Virus record (IMG/VR): IMGVR_UViG_3300003324_000105
Coordinates: 1-46,684 of that record
DNA length: 46,684 nt
Reading direction: 5' to 3' (one strand)
From: a virus
The first letter of the stretch is position 1. Each line of letters opens with the position of its first letter. Positions 6,239 through 15,260 of this stretch are shown piece by piece. The notes under the pieces were generated by a model. That model was not told where the DNA came from. It did no database searches and worked only from the letters and a program-made list of their open reading frames with translations. The position numbers and the translations under genes were made by a program.

Positions 6239-6911
6239 CGTCCTAGCTGCCTATGAGCAGCTCTTCTGGACACATGGTGCAGTTCCGACTGAGGAACGAG
6301 TAGCTGAGCTTACCGGCGTCCGACTTGAGACCGTCAAGAAGTATTGGCAGGACGATGAGTTTCGTCAACGCCTCCAGAAGCGTGGACTCCCTCTTGATGG
6401 TGGACGTTCTGAGCAGCTTCTGACCGTCCAACAACTCGATGTAGCCAATCGAATGCTCAATTTGGCTGACAACCGCTCTAAGCGTGAGAAGCTACAGGAA
6501 TGCGGGGTTTCGCCTCAACAGTACTCAGCCTGGTTGAGACAACCTGCCTTCCAGCAATATATGGCTCGACGAGGCGAAGAGCTGTTCAAATCTGCCGACG
6601 GGGATGCCTATAGAGCACTCGTCGGTATTGTTGAGGCTGGAGATGTTCAGGGCCTTAAGCTCTTCTTCGAGATGCGAGGAATCTACAACCCTCGTATGCA
6701 GGTCGATATAAATGTCGATGCTGTGATGCTCCAGGTGGTCGAGGTTATCTCCCGTCATGTCCGTGATCCTGAGACTCTTATAGCAATTGCTGAGGACTTG
6801 GAGCGTCTGGATATCCTTCCATCTGGCGGTGCCGGTCAGATATCTCGAAGTTCTCATGCCACCGCCATCCCTGTAGCATCAACTCAGGTCTCAGGTCAGT
6901 TCTCGATTTAA
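6192..6911 (+). CDS. Probable terminase small subunit (HTH protein)
   Basis: The 239-aa product has an N-terminal HTH (VPTEERVAELTGVRLETVKKYW, about residues 26-47), a second helical repeat with GVSPQQYSAWLRQPAFQQYM, and a helical oligomerisation region (FKSADGDAYRALVGIVEAG, then FFEMRG) like small terminases of the phBC6A51 type. It precedes the large terminase by three genes. Small terminases recognise phage DNA and load the packaging ATPase. ATG 6192 was chosen because AGGGAG lies 2 bases upstream and the longer frame from 6150 would lie deeper inside the previous gene. The family match is from memory of the pattern only. Confidence 0.65.
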   Translation: MPKVSGSGVISGEQLDVLAAYEQLFWTHGAVPTEERVAELTGVRLETVKKYWQDDEFRQRLQKRGLPLDGGRSEQLLTVQQLDVANRMLNLADNRSKREKLQECGVSPQQYSAWLRQPAFQQYMARRGEELFKSADGDAYRALVGIVEAGDVQGLKLFFEMRGIYNPRMQVDINVDAVMLQVVEVISRHVRDPETLIAIAEDLERLDILPSGGAGQISRSSHATAIPVASTQVSGQFSI

Positions 6912-6932
6912 TTAAGTAAAGGAGACCTCGTT

Positions 6933-7784
6933 TTGCCGAGTCTTGCTGATCTTCGTCGAGCCTTTTACAACGGCGGTGCGGATGCTGAGTACGCTGCGTT
7001 GATGCAGTTCTATACTGGAGGATACACGTTCAATGACGTGTATAACGTGGCAAAGGACTACCATAATGGTCTCCTAGGTGGTGGCGGGGGCGGAGGAATT
7101 CCTGCGACCACGTTTACTGCTAAAGGCCAGCTACTCATTGCAACTGCGGCAGGAGTAGTTGGAGTACATGCAGTTCCGGCAATTCGAGACCAAACTATCG
7201 TTGCTGATCCAGCTACAGCAGACGGTTGGATTGCCGACTTTGCGTTGGATCGAGGCGAGGCATACGCACGACCTACTGGAGCTATTGCTGAGACGTTTAG
7301 TCGTCGTAACCAGCTAGCAAACATTACAAACTCTGGAACGGCATCTGGAACTTTGAGAGTTATTGCCATCTTTCTTCCTAAAGATGTCTCGATAACTTCC
7401 ATTAGTTTTATGAGTGCCGCTACGGCTGGTTCGGCTATGACCAACCAGTGGTTTGCTTTACTGGATCAAAATATGAATGTGCTCGGCAAGACAGTAGATG
7501 ATGGAGCTGGTACATGGAATTCTAACGCCATTAAAACCCTCAACATAAGTGGAGGCCCATTTGTCACTACTTATGCAGGTCTCTACTACCTTGGGATTGT
7601 GGTTGTGGGTACGACTCTACCGACACTCTCAGGATTTATTGACACAGCTAGTGGACCTGATATGATGAATCCTGTGATGGCAGGTGAGTCTACTGGTGGT
7701 TTAACTGACCCAACGACTCTTGGCCCAATAGCAGCAGCTATTGGAGGGCAGAATCAGCGTAAGCCGTGGGCTTTTGTCTCTTAA
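6933..7784 (+). CDS. Virion surface or fibre-like protein with poly-glycine linker
   Basis: The 283-aa product starts at TTG 6933, with GGAG 8 bases upstream. Residues 1-46 are a small helical, aromatic domain that may anchor it to the virion. Seven consecutive glycines (about 49-55) then lead to a beta-rich C-terminal domain of some 225 residues rich in Gly, Thr, Ser and Ala, including a TSISFMSAATAGSAMTNQW segment. This looks like a jelly-roll or lectin-like domain as found in fibres, decoration or receptor-binding proteins. Its place between the two terminase genes is unusual for a fibre. The role is inferred from composition only. Confidence 0.6.
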   Translation: MPSLADLRRAFYNGGADAEYAALMQFYTGGYTFNDVYNVAKDYHNGLLGGGGGGGIPATTFTAKGQLLIATAAGVVGVHAVPAIRDQTIVADPATADGWIADFALDRGEAYARPTGAIAETFSRRNQLANITNSGTASGTLRVIAIFLPKDVSITSISFMSAATAGSAMTNQWFALLDQNMNVLGKTVDDGAGTWNSNAIKTLNISGGPFVTTYAGLYYLGIVVVGTTLPTLSGFIDTASGPDMMNPVMAGESTGGLTDPTTLGPIAAAIGGQNQRKPWAFVS

Positions 7785-7792
7785 GGAGTTAA

Positions 7793-8089
7793 GTGCCACT
7801 TAACCATATTGAAATCAATCGTACGGCCGATAAGATTTTCTCTGACATTGTCGACGACAATGGAAAGGTCGTTGGTAAGACGGTTGAGAGAATTCGTACG
7901 GCTGAGGATGATAGTCGAGATACGGTTCGCAACGGTTTGGCAGGCTCCTTTGACGATTTGAGAACCTATGTCAATACTCCTGCTGCGAGTGTAACCAATG
8001 CTCTGGTCGTATCCACCCTCAGAACAGTCTGTAAAGTGCTCATTTGGATGCTTCGTGAGCGTTTTCAGGATTTCTCAGGCTCGAATTAA
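7793..8089 (+). CDS. Hypothetical protein upstream of the large terminase
   Basis: The 98-aa product starts at GTG 7793, after GGAG. The N-terminal half is charged and beta/turn-like (SDIVDDNGKVVGKTVERIRT). The C-terminal third is an amphipathic to hydrophobic helix (NALVVSTLRTVCKVLIWML), too short and interrupted to be a sure membrane segment. It sits 8 bp after the fibre-like gene and could be its partner or chaperone. No family is recognised. Confidence 0.65.
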   Translation: MPLNHIEINRTADKIFSDIVDDNGKVVGKTVERIRTAEDDSRDTVRNGLAGSFDDLRTYVNTPAASVTNALVVSTLRTVCKVLIWMLRERFQDFSGSN

Positions 8090-8106
8090 CTCGAATTGGT
8101 TTAGAA

Positions 8107-9609
8107 ATGCCCGTAAAGTCGAAGATTTCTAGTTCCAGGGACCTCATTCGAGGGATTTCTGAGGGTCTTAAACGTTCTGCAACTCGCCCGACAGCTTATG
8201 GCTATGTTCCTCATCCTAAGCAGCGTCTTTTCCACTCGTCTGAGGCTCGTGGTCGGCTCTTTATTGGTGGAAACCGCTCAGGGAAAACGGTCGGTGGAGG
8301 AATTGAGCTTGTAAACAAGGCTATTGGGCGTGACCCATTTAAGCCGATCAAACATGAGCCTCCTGTGGACCTTCGAGCAATCGGAGTTGACTTCGATCAC
8401 GGTGTTGCAAAGATCGTAATGCCGGAAATTGCTCGATGGATGCCTCCCTCTTTCTTGAAAAACGGCTCGTGGGAGGATTCATACGACAAGCAGCTCAGAA
8501 CTCTCACATTGACCAACAAGTCAACCATTGAGTTTATGTCGTATGAGCAGGATTTGGAGAAGTTTGCTGGTACTAGTCGTCATGGCATATGGTTCGATGA
8601 GGAGCCTCCTCAGGACATCTACGTGGAGAATCTGCTCCGACTTCTAGACGTTGGTGGAACGTATTGGATCACCATGACTCCTGTTGACGGAATGACGTGG
8701 ACTTACGATGACTTGTATCTCGCTGCTCGAGTGAGTGACGAGATAGACGTGATCGAAGTGGACGTTGAAGAAAACCCTCATATCAATGCCACCGAAATTG
8801 ATGCGATCTTCTCTGGTCTGGATGAGGATGAGAGACAAGCTCGTCGGCACGGACATTACGTCCAGGTTGGTGGACTCATTTATAAGATGTTCGGTGAGCA
8901 TAACATCATCGAACCGTTCATCCCACCGAGGCAGTGGCTCCATTTTGCCAGTATGGACCACGGACTCAACAACCCCACCTGCTTTGGTTGGTTGGCCTGT
9001 AGCCCTGATGGAGACCTATTCCTCTATGACGAGCACTACAAATCGGGAGAAGTAGTGTCATGGCACGCTTTTCGAGTTCACGAGAAGAATCTCGAACATG
9101 AGCGTGTTCCTGATTACTATGTGGGTGATCCTTCAATACGAAACACTGACCCGATTACTGGTACGTCGGTGCAAATTGAGTACGTGGAGCATGGAATCCC
9201 GATTGTTCCTGGTAATAATGATGTCCACGCTGGGATCAATCTTGTTGCTTCACGTCTTAAGCTGAATACTCACACAGGTCGTCCACGACTCTTCATTATG
9301 AAGAATTGTGAAAAGACGATTTGGGAGGCTAACAAGTACCGATGGGCAACATGGGCCTCGAAGAAACATATTCGGGAGAAGAATAAGAAGGAGGAGCCAC
9401 ACAAGAAGGACGATCATGCGATGGATATGCTTCGGTATGGAGTTGCTTCTCGTCCACAAATAGGTGATGACTCCACTTATATTCCCGAGTTTGTTGATCC
9501 CAGGGGTGCCAGTGAAGCAGTTAACCCGTACGCTTCCCAATCGGACGACTGGCTTCGGAATTCGGCCGGGGCCGAGAACCAAGACTACACTCTCGGAAAT
9601 GAGTGGTGA
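8107..9609 (+). CDS. terL: Terminase large subunit
   Basis: The 500-aa product is the packaging motor that translocates DNA into the prohead and cuts it. The ATPase part has Walker A GGNRSGKT (residues 54-61) and Walker B IWFDEEPP (161-168, with the catalytic Glu), followed by coupling motif WITMTP. The RNase H-like nuclease part has its acidic residues in FASMDHG (D284) and in DDHAMDMLRY (D436, D440). Both halves are complete and the length is normal. It lies in a typical terminase, portal, capsid order. The short terminal repeat of this genome suggests cutting at fixed ends. Confidence 0.95.
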   Translation: MPVKSKISSSRDLIRGISEGLKRSATRPTAYGYVPHPKQRLFHSSEARGRLFIGGNRSGKTVGGGIELVNKAIGRDPFKPIKHEPPVDLRAIGVDFDHGVAKIVMPEIARWMPPSFLKNGSWEDSYDKQLRTLTLTNKSTIEFMSYEQDLEKFAGTSRHGIWFDEEPPQDIYVENLLRLLDVGGTYWITMTPVDGMTWTYDDLYLAARVSDEIDVIEVDVEENPHINATEIDAIFSGLDEDERQARRHGHYVQVGGLIYKMFGEHNIIEPFIPPRQWLHFASMDHGLNNPTCFGWLACSPDGDLFLYDEHYKSGEVVSWHAFRVHEKNLEHERVPDYYVGDPSIRNTDPITGTSVQIEYVEHGIPIVPGNNDVHAGINLVASRLKLNTHTGRPRLFIMKNCEKTIWEANKYRWATWASKKHIREKNKKEEPHKKDDHAMDMLRYGVASRPQIGDDSTYIPEFVDPRGASEAVNPYASQSDDWLRNSAGAENQDYTLGNEW

Positions 9610-9618
9610 GGAGAAAAA

Positions 9619-10500
9619 GTGGCTTTCGAGGTCAGAGTCAACGGCCAGACCGTCTACAAGGAAGATGCTCAGGTTACGGGTGTCTCCGTCCAGTCGGCTC
9701 GTGGCGAGCTATATCGAGCTGGAATCTCTACGGAAGGTGTTATTGACGTCGTTCTGGAGACAGTGGCTTCCGGCGGTCCGATCCGTCTCGATCAACTTGA
9801 GGCGGCTCAAAGTCGAGCTGAGGAAGCTCGACGTGAAGGTCAGGTGTCGGGAAATCTGCGTGACTCGGCTGAGTCCATCAACCGTGGTGCGATGCAGCAG
9901 CAGGTAGCGCAGGATGACACTCTTCGACCTGGCGGTCCAAACAAGCAGATCGCTCAGCTTGGGAGTGGTGGAGTTCCGCAGGTTGATCTTGCTGCTGGAC
10001 TCGATCCGCTGGATTATGAAACTCTCACTGCTCGTGTCAATAGCTTTGCTGAGCATGGTGACGCTCAGAAGGCTGTTGACGACAATCCTCCGCAGTTCGA
10101 GTCAGGTACTGCGGAATCGGGTGCGTCCGGTCGTGACGAAGCACGTCGTGAAGCCCGTCGTCGTGCTGAGAACCCGACTCCCGAAGAGCAGCTTCCCGAT
10201 CAGCCTGATCGGGTTGGTCCGACTGAGGGTGAGTTCCCGATCGCCACCGAGTCGGTCCAAACTCCTCAGACCGCAGTTGTTCCTCCGCCTGAGACGACTC
10301 CTGAGGGGAATATGGAAGCAAGAAAGGCCGCTGAGTCGGGGACCACGACCTCCGAACAGCGGTCAGCTTCTGTCGGTGAGGCCAACCAGGCTGATCAGAC
10401 TTCTGATCAGACGGTCGGTCAGACCTCAGATCAGACTCCCGACTTCAATCTCGGTGAGAACGAGTCGGGAACCACTGGTCAGGAACCGAATAACGCATGA
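9619..10500 (+). CDS. Hypothetical protein with long disordered tail
   Basis: The 293-aa product starts at GTG 9619, behind GAGGAG. Residues 1-75 look folded (a beta-rich start, then helices). Residues 150-293 are low complexity, rich in Glu, Gln, Pro, Thr and Ser, with SDQT-type repeats (about 264-280). It is flanked by the terminase and a zinc-ribbon protein, just before the portal. Such proteins can be minor head components or assembly factors. No family is recognised. Confidence 0.7.
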   Translation: MAFEVRVNGQTVYKEDAQVTGVSVQSARGELYRAGISTEGVIDVVLETVASGGPIRLDQLEAAQSRAEEARREGQVSGNLRDSAESINRGAMQQQVAQDDTLRPGGPNKQIAQLGSGGVPQVDLAAGLDPLDYETLTARVNSFAEHGDAQKAVDDNPPQFESGTAESGASGRDEARREARRRAENPTPEEQLPDQPDRVGPTEGEFPIATESVQTPQTAVVPPPETTPEGNMEARKAAESGTTTSEQRSASVGEANQADQTSDQTVGQTSDQTPDFNLGENESGTTGQEPNNA

Positions 10501-11042
10501 GCATGTTACCGTTCGAGCAGAGTCCGACGGATAGGTGGAAGGTCGTTACCCATCCGCCGGCTCTGCCCGGTGAATGTTTTCTCTGTCGTGGAGTCTCGCT
10601 TGGTCGAGATTGGTTTGTGGACCTCATGCTCGATTTTGAGTTCCACGGTCGGGTCTATCTCTGTAATGAGTGCTTATCGGAAATTGCAGAGATAGTTGGG
10701 TACCTGACGCCAGATCACGCTACCCAGCTTAAGGATCGGGTCGCCTCTCTTGAAGAGGAGAATTATCGGCTACAGGCGGAGGTTGCCGCCTTCCACGAAA
10801 TGGAGAAAGCCATTGGGGTATTTGTGGATCGTGGTAATGTCCGCTCTGTCAGTGATTCTCCTGGTAGTGGGGGTATTGGGAGTGATGGTCTGGCTCCTGA
10901 TGACTCAACAGAAGAATCATCGGGAGGAGCGGATCGGTTGGGAGAGGGAGAGGGAGCGACTCCTGAACCGCAGCATGACGAGGGAATGGACGTCGTACAT
11001 GCAGATGACGGCGGCAATGCAGACTTCTCCCTCAATCTCTGA
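10497..11042 (+). CDS. Zinc-ribbon protein with coiled coil and disordered tail
   Basis: The 181-aa product begins at ATG 10497, overlapping the previous stop as ATGA. CFLC (27-30) and CNEC (55-58) form a CxxC-x(24)-CxxC zinc site. A helical segment, then a coiled coil (LKDRVASLEEENYRLQAEVAAF), covers about residues 77-100. After about residue 110 the sequence is low complexity (Gly, Ser, Glu, Asp). That tail coincides with another open frame encoding a membrane segment (10831-11172), so part of it may be a by-product of that overlap. Confidence 0.75.
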   Translation: MSMLPFEQSPTDRWKVVTHPPALPGECFLCRGVSLGRDWFVDLMLDFEFHGRVYLCNECLSEIAEIVGYLTPDHATQLKDRVASLEEENYRLQAEVAAFHEMEKAIGVFVDRGNVRSVSDSPGSGGIGSDGLAPDDSTEESSGGADRLGEGEGATPEPQHDEGMDVVHADDGGNADFSLNL

Positions 11043-11172
11043 CAACCAAAACCTCGGAATGTCTGATGATGAGGAGCTTCGTCGATCTGGGCTCTATGGA
11101 TTGACGGAGCAGGGAGTGGGAGAGACGTTTGTTGATCTTGGTGAGGAAGCTCGGGAGCTAGGACTTGTCTGA
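10831..11172 (+). CDS. Overlapping membrane protein with charged tail
   Basis: This frame, +1 relative to 10497-11042, encodes about 113 aa. It opens with a strong membrane segment (VVMSALSVILLVVGVLGVMV, then WLLM), followed by a very charged amphipathic region (HREERIGWERERERLLNRS) and a tail ending 8 bp inside the portal gene. GTG 10831 or ATG 10837 could start it, but no good ribosome site is seen. The frame is open from 10750, so entry by frameshift from the zinc-ribbon gene is also possible. Its end meets the portal start as neighbouring genes do here, which favours it being real. Function unknown; the layout resembles a small anchored coiled-coil protein. Confidence 0.5.
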   Translation: MVMSALSVILLVVGVLGVMVWLLMTQQKNHREERIGWERERERLLNRSMTREWTSYMQMTAAMQTSPSISDNQNLGMSDDEELRRSGLYGLTEQGVGETFVDLGEEARELGLV

Positions 11173-13135
11173 CGCTTCTGGAGCACTTCTCCAGTTACCT
11201 CAACCAAAAGGTCAGGATAACCTCCTTCTGTCAACTCAGAATGGGGTTATCCTTGACTTTTGCCGTACTCGGCTTGAGGAGTGTCGCAAAGCCAGGTTGC
11301 AGTTTGAGACTGGTTGGTATACCAATCTTGCTTTCTATTTCGGAAAGCAGTACGTCCAGTGGAGTCCAACGTTTGGAACGTCTGCTGGTCAGTACCAACG
11401 TCTCTATGAGCCTCCAGCTCCTCCCTGGCGTGTTCGTCTCGTGTCGAACAAGATTCGACCGATTGTTCGGGCTGAGATTTCTAAAATCACGAAGGAGAAT
11501 CCTGAGGCCTTTGTGATCCCTGCCTCGTCAGATGACGACGATTTGGCGGCGGCTCGAGCGGCTGAACGAATCTTTGAGTGGGCTCATCGGGATATGAAGC
11601 TCCGACGGACGATGCGTCGAGCTGCATTCTGGCAAGTTCTCTGTGGAAACTCCTTCATCAAGGATTGGTTTGATCCCAACTCAACAGACTCCTCAGGATT
11701 GCCTGGTCAACTCAAAGCCGAGCATGTAACTCCATTTCATATCTATGTTCCTGATATGGAAGAGGAGGACATTGAGAATCAACCCTGTGTGATCCATGTT
11801 TCGGCCAAGACGCCTGGATGGGTTGAGGACAAATACGGCGTCCGATTGGAGCCGGACTCCCTGTCTGGCGGTGGAGTTCTTGAATCCAAGTTCCTCCAGG
11901 CGATTGGGGTTCAGCGACAGGGTGCTCCCGATCATGTGGCTGTGAAGGAGATTTGGGTCAAGCCGTGCGGAGATTGGCCTGATGGAGCGGTGTTTACATG
12001 GGCTGCTGAAACGGTTCTCTCTGCGATCCCGTTTCTTCCATTCGATCATGGGGAGTATCCCTTCACCAAGTTCGATCATATTCCTACTGGACGATTTTAC
12101 TCGGAATCTGCGGTTACTGACCTGATTCCACTCCAGAAGGAATACAACAGGACTCGCTCGCAGATTATTGAGTCGAAAAACAAGATGTCCAAGCCACAGC
12201 TTGCGGCACCACGAGGCTCCGTTGATCCCAACAAGATCACGTCTGAGCCTGGACTCATCGTGTTCTACACGCCGGGGTTCAATCCGCCCACTCCGATTCC
12301 GTTGCTCCCGATACCTGATTACGTCATTCAGGAGTTGGACCGTTGCCAGAGAGATATGGATGACATCTCTTCGCAGCACGAAATCACGAAAGGTCATGCT
12401 CCGCCAGGTGTCACAGCCGCTACTGCCATCTCGTATCTGCAAGAGCAGGATGACTCGAAACTTGCCGATGCTGTCTCCTCTATTGAGGAGGGGACGGAGA
12501 AAATCGGCAAGCACGTTCTGAGCCATGTTCAGCAATTTTGGGATTTGCCTCGAACAATCAGGGTTACAGGCTCTGATGGTGGGTACGAGGCGTACATCTT
12601 GTCTGCGGCCGATATTCGAGGAAATACCGACCTGAACATACAGGCTGGCTCTGCCATGCCTCGTTCTCGGGCTGCAAAGCAGGCGTTCATCATGCAGCTC
12701 GGTCAGATGGGCTGGATTCCTCCCGATCGTGCCTTGCGTTATCTCGACATGGCTGAGACTGGTCGCCTGTACGAGGAAATGCAGCTTGATGCTCGTCAGG
12801 CTCAGCGTGAGAATCTCAAGATGCTGAACGGTGAACAAGTTCTCCCGAACACTTGGGATGAGCATATCGTTCACATCATGGAGCACAACAATGAGCGAAA
12901 GAAGCAGAAGTTCGAGTCTGCTCCTGACAATATTAAGATTGCTTTCGAGCAACACGTTCGACTTCATCAGATGCAGATTCAGGTGATGCAGCAACAGCAA
13001 GCCGCTCAAGCTGCTCAGATGGGGCAGGGCCCCTCGAGTCCGCTTGCTCCGCCAGGCTCCCAGGGTCACCCTGCCTCCCGTCCCATCACTCAGCCGGTTG
13101 AAATGCCGCCAATCAACCCATTGGCCTCCCAATAA
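11165..13135 (+). CDS. Portal protein (P22-like)
   Basis: The 656-aa product forms the dodecameric ring at the capsid vertex through which DNA passes. The length and the N-terminal pattern (FETGWYTNLAFYFGKQYVQW, RPIVRAEISKITKENPEA, FWQVLCGNSFIKDWF) match P22-type portals of podoviruses. The stem/wing region includes VKEIWVKP, then SAIPFLPFDHGEYPFTKF and YNRTRSQIIESKNKM. The C-terminal 70 residues are Gln/Ala- and Pro-rich. TTG 11165 is used, with GGGAG 7 bases upstream. It follows the terminase cluster and precedes the scaffold and capsid. Confidence 0.92.
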   Translation: MSDASGALLQLPQPKGQDNLLLSTQNGVILDFCRTRLEECRKARLQFETGWYTNLAFYFGKQYVQWSPTFGTSAGQYQRLYEPPAPPWRVRLVSNKIRPIVRAEISKITKENPEAFVIPASSDDDDLAAARAAERIFEWAHRDMKLRRTMRRAAFWQVLCGNSFIKDWFDPNSTDSSGLPGQLKAEHVTPFHIYVPDMEEEDIENQPCVIHVSAKTPGWVEDKYGVRLEPDSLSGGGVLESKFLQAIGVQRQGAPDHVAVKEIWVKPCGDWPDGAVFTWAAETVLSAIPFLPFDHGEYPFTKFDHIPTGRFYSESAVTDLIPLQKEYNRTRSQIIESKNKMSKPQLAAPRGSVDPNKITSEPGLIVFYTPGFNPPTPIPLLPIPDYVIQELDRCQRDMDDISSQHEITKGHAPPGVTAATAISYLQEQDDSKLADAVSSIEEGTEKIGKHVLSHVQQFWDLPRTIRVTGSDGGYEAYILSAADIRGNTDLNIQAGSAMPRSRAAKQAFIMQLGQMGWIPPDRALRYLDMAETGRLYEEMQLDARQAQRENLKMLNGEQVLPNTWDEHIVHIMEHNNERKKQKFESAPDNIKIAFEQHVRLHQMQIQVMQQQQAAQAAQMGQGPSSPLAPPGSQGHPASRPITQPVEMPPINPLASQ

Positions 13136-13147
13136 TGGAGTAACACA

Positions 13148-13330
13148 ATGCCTTGGACGGGAAAGTCGTTCGCTCAGAAACACAACAAATCCTTGAGTGG
13201 GGCACAAGCCGACAAGGCAGCTCAGATAGCCAATGCCGTCTTGAAGAGTGGTAAGGACGAGGCTTCCGCAATAAGAATCGCCAACGCCACAATCCGACGA
13301 GTGAAATCAGGAGGAAAGAAGAGTGGCTGA
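13148..13330 (+). CDS. Small basic conserved phage protein
   Basis: The 60-aa product is basic and helical, beginning MPWTGKSFAQKHNKSL and continuing AAQIANAVLKSG, DEASAIRIANATI, with a Lys/Gly tail. This short pattern (KSFA-x-KHNK, then IANAVL and AIRIANA) is familiar from small uncharacterised proteins in phages and plasmids. ATG 13148 follows GGAG (13137-13140). It overlaps the next gene by 8 bp. The function is unknown; DNA binding is possible from the charge. Confidence 0.75.
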   Translation: MPWTGKSFAQKHNKSLSGAQADKAAQIANAVLKSGKDEASAIRIANATIRRVKSGGKKSG

Positions 13331-13568
13331 CCTACAGATCGGTAACAAGGCTGGATTTGCTGCTGTTGCAGGAAAGAACATCAATGGTGGAGATGATGTT
13401 CAAACCGGGTACAGCGAGGGTGGCAATGCTCTGACCATCGCAGCTATGAGGGCTCGACTCACCGCCATCAACGCTGGTTACTTCACAGCGTCCAAGCTCA
13501 ACTCCATGACGGCAAATGACATGGAGTACGCAATTCGTTTGTCAGACCACCCCTCAACCATCAAGTAA
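13323..13568 (+). CDS. Hypothetical small head-region protein
   Basis: The 81-aa product starts at GTG 13323, behind GGAAAGA. It has a Gly/Asn/Asp-rich N-terminal half and a helical C-terminal half (ALTIAAMRARLTAINAGYF, KLNSMTANDMEYAIRL). It lies between the portal and scaffold genes, where head accessory proteins are usual. No family is recognised. Confidence 0.7.
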   Translation: MADLQIGNKAGFAAVAGKNINGGDDVQTGYSEGGNALTIAAMRARLTAINAGYFTASKLNSMTANDMEYAIRLSDHPSTIK

Positions 13569-13578
13569 GGAGAAGGAC

Positions 13579-14013
13579 ATGGCTGGTACATCCTCCAAGT
13601 CCGCACCCGACCCTGTAGCTTGGATGCAGGAGCATATGGGACATGCTGGACCCTCTGGAGGGAGTGGTCAGCCTGTTTCTGCTTCTGGCTCTGACAAGCC
13701 AACTCAGCATGATGGAGCCAAGGTTGGCTTCAAGAATGTCAATTCTCATGGCAAGGCTGAGCACGGTCGTAAAGAGCCTTCATCAAAGTTCCGTGGGAAC
13801 GGTCAGAAGAAATCTGAGTTGGCTCCGAACAACAAGAAGCACGCAGGCTCTTCAACAAAGGGTAAGCCTGCCTTCGGTATGCCGACTCGAAATGCGATCG
13901 CTCGACGACTCAACAAGCCAGTCGGCCAGTCTCAGGCTCCTTCTGCTCAGAATGCTCGTGGGAGAACTGGTCAGTTGAAGAACTTCGAGGGGTTCAACAA
14001 GAACAACGGTTAA
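13579..14013 (+). CDS. Low-complexity basic protein
   Basis: The 144-aa product is rich in Lys, Ser, Gly, Asn and Gln throughout and probably disordered, with PTRNAIARRLNKPVGQ near the C-terminus. ATG 13579 is used, with AAGGAGAAGG just upstream; a longer frame to 13516 would run into the previous gene. It sits in the head operon. It may be an internal DNA-associated head protein, a guess from charge and position only. Confidence 0.65.
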   Translation: MAGTSSKSAPDPVAWMQEHMGHAGPSGGSGQPVSASGSDKPTQHDGAKVGFKNVNSHGKAEHGRKEPSSKFRGNGQKKSELAPNNKKHAGSSTKGKPAFGMPTRNAIARRLNKPVGQSQAPSAQNARGRTGQLKNFEGFNKNNG

Positions 14014-14014
14014 C

Positions 14015-14323
14015 ATGAGTGAAGCCTCTGAATACCATCGAAATCGTCGTTCACCTGGCCGTGTAACTCACCCTGCTACAGAGCGAAAGCAGTATACGGT
14101 CGATGTGCTGAGCGGCAAAGCGATGGGTCAGAGGGTGAACTTGAGACCATCCCATCAGGGGGAATCTCCATGTTCTGGCTGCGAGAATTTTGAAGATCAT
14201 GGAAGGTTCTTGGGGACGTGTTCTAAGGTGGCAGGCAGTATCCAACTAACGGATACTTGCGACTCGTATACGCCGAGCCAGGGTCTCACTCCGAGTGTGG
14301 ATACAGCTCAGGACGGAGGATGA
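14015..14323 (+). CDS. Hypothetical protein with four-cysteine cluster
   Basis: The 102-aa product has a basic N-terminus and a C-terminal half with CSGC (53-56), C69 and C82, in a pattern CxxC-x(12)-C-x(12)-C. That spacing could bind zinc or an iron-sulfur cluster. ATG 14015 follows the previous stop by one base. It is immediately upstream of the scaffold gene. No family is recognised. Confidence 0.7.
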   Translation: MSEASEYHRNRRSPGRVTHPATERKQYTVDVLSGKAMGQRVNLRPSHQGESPCSGCENFEDHGRFLGTCSKVAGSIQLTDTCDSYTPSQGLTPSVDTAQDGG

Positions 14324-14324
14324 A

Positions 14325-15260
14325 ATGTCGATGGGCCAGGGTTCTACAGATACTGGTGCTCCTGCGAACCAGGGGAACGGGAATGGGAACACAGCTCCGG
14401 CATCCCAAGGAGGGGGAGGCCAGGGGTCAGGCACTCAAACGGGTGAGCCGGACTACAGCCTTGCAGCGGGGTTCTTGGAGCGTGTAGCTCCTGAACACCG
14501 AGACATTGTGGCGCCGTACGTCAAGCAGTGGGACGCTGGTGTCACTCGTCGATTTGCTGAGCTACACTCTCAGTATGCTCCCTACGAGGATTTGGGTGAT
14601 CCCGAAACCTTAGCCTCTGCTGTGGAACTCATGAACGCTCTCAACTCGAATCCGTGGCAAATCTACGGAATCCTGCATGAGAACCTCATGGGACAGACTC
14701 CACCGTGGATGGACGGTCAACAGGGTCAGCCGGCTCCCGGCCAGGCTCCAGGACAGCAGTTCCCTCAGCCTGGTCAGCAGCAGTTTCCTCAGCAAGGAGT
14801 GCCTGGGCAGCAGGGGCTCCCAAATCAAGGTCCTGCGGGAGAGTTCCAGCTTCCTCCACAGGTTCAAGAACGGTTGGACAAGCAGGAGCAGATTCTTCTG
14901 GCTCTTGCTCAGCACATCACCAGCCAACGTCAATCAGAGACGGAGGCCGAAGAGGACGCCCAACTTGAAGCCTTCGTGGAGAATCTCCATGATGAGTTCG
15001 GCGACTTCGACGACAATGCTGTGCTGTTTGCCATTTATCAGGGCACAAAACCTGAGGATGCCGTCAAGGAGTACCAGTCAGGTATTGACCAACGGGTACA
15101 AACGCATCTTGAGAAGATGGGGAAGATTCCCCCGATTCTCGGTGCAGGCGGCGGTGGTGGAGTTCCAACTGGTGGAGCAGGAGTCAAGGACCTCTCCCGC
15201 AAGGACACGCAATCGCTGGTAGCAAATGTCCTTGCAAAGGCCGCTCAAGACCGTCAGTAA
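14325..15260 (+). CDS. Probable scaffolding protein
   Basis: The 311-aa product has the usual features of a phage scaffold: very polar, Gln/Pro/Gly-rich (residues 127-180 carry repeated PGQQ-type runs), a coiled helical part (PQVQERLDKQEQILLALAQH, about 182-201), acidic helices, and a short basic helical C-terminus (DLSRKDTQSLVANVLAKAA) that could contact capsid subunits. It lies directly before the major capsid gene, as scaffolds do. ATG 14325, with GGAGGA close upstream (14315-14320), is preferred over the upstream frame. Confidence 0.8.
   Translation: MSMGQGSTDTGAPANQGNGNGNTAPASQGGGGQGSGTQTGEPDYSLAAGFLERVAPEHRDIVAPYVKQWDAGVTRRFAELHSQYAPYEDLGDPETLASAVELMNALNSNPWQIYGILHENLMGQTPPWMDGQQGQPAPGQAPGQQFPQPGQQQFPQQGVPGQQGLPNQGPAGEFQLPPQVQERLDKQEQILLALAQHITSQRQSETEAEEDAQLEAFVENLHDEFGDFDDNAVLFAIYQGTKPEDAVKEYQSGIDQRVQTHLEKMGKIPPILGAGGGGGVPTGGAGVKDLSRKDTQSLVANVLAKAAQDRQ

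Noticed and set aside
11693-13207. A 504-aa open frame antisense to the portal gene
   Set aside because: It mirrors the portal frame throughout, has low-complexity Arg/Leu/Ser content and no ribosome site or motif; it is an antisense shadow.
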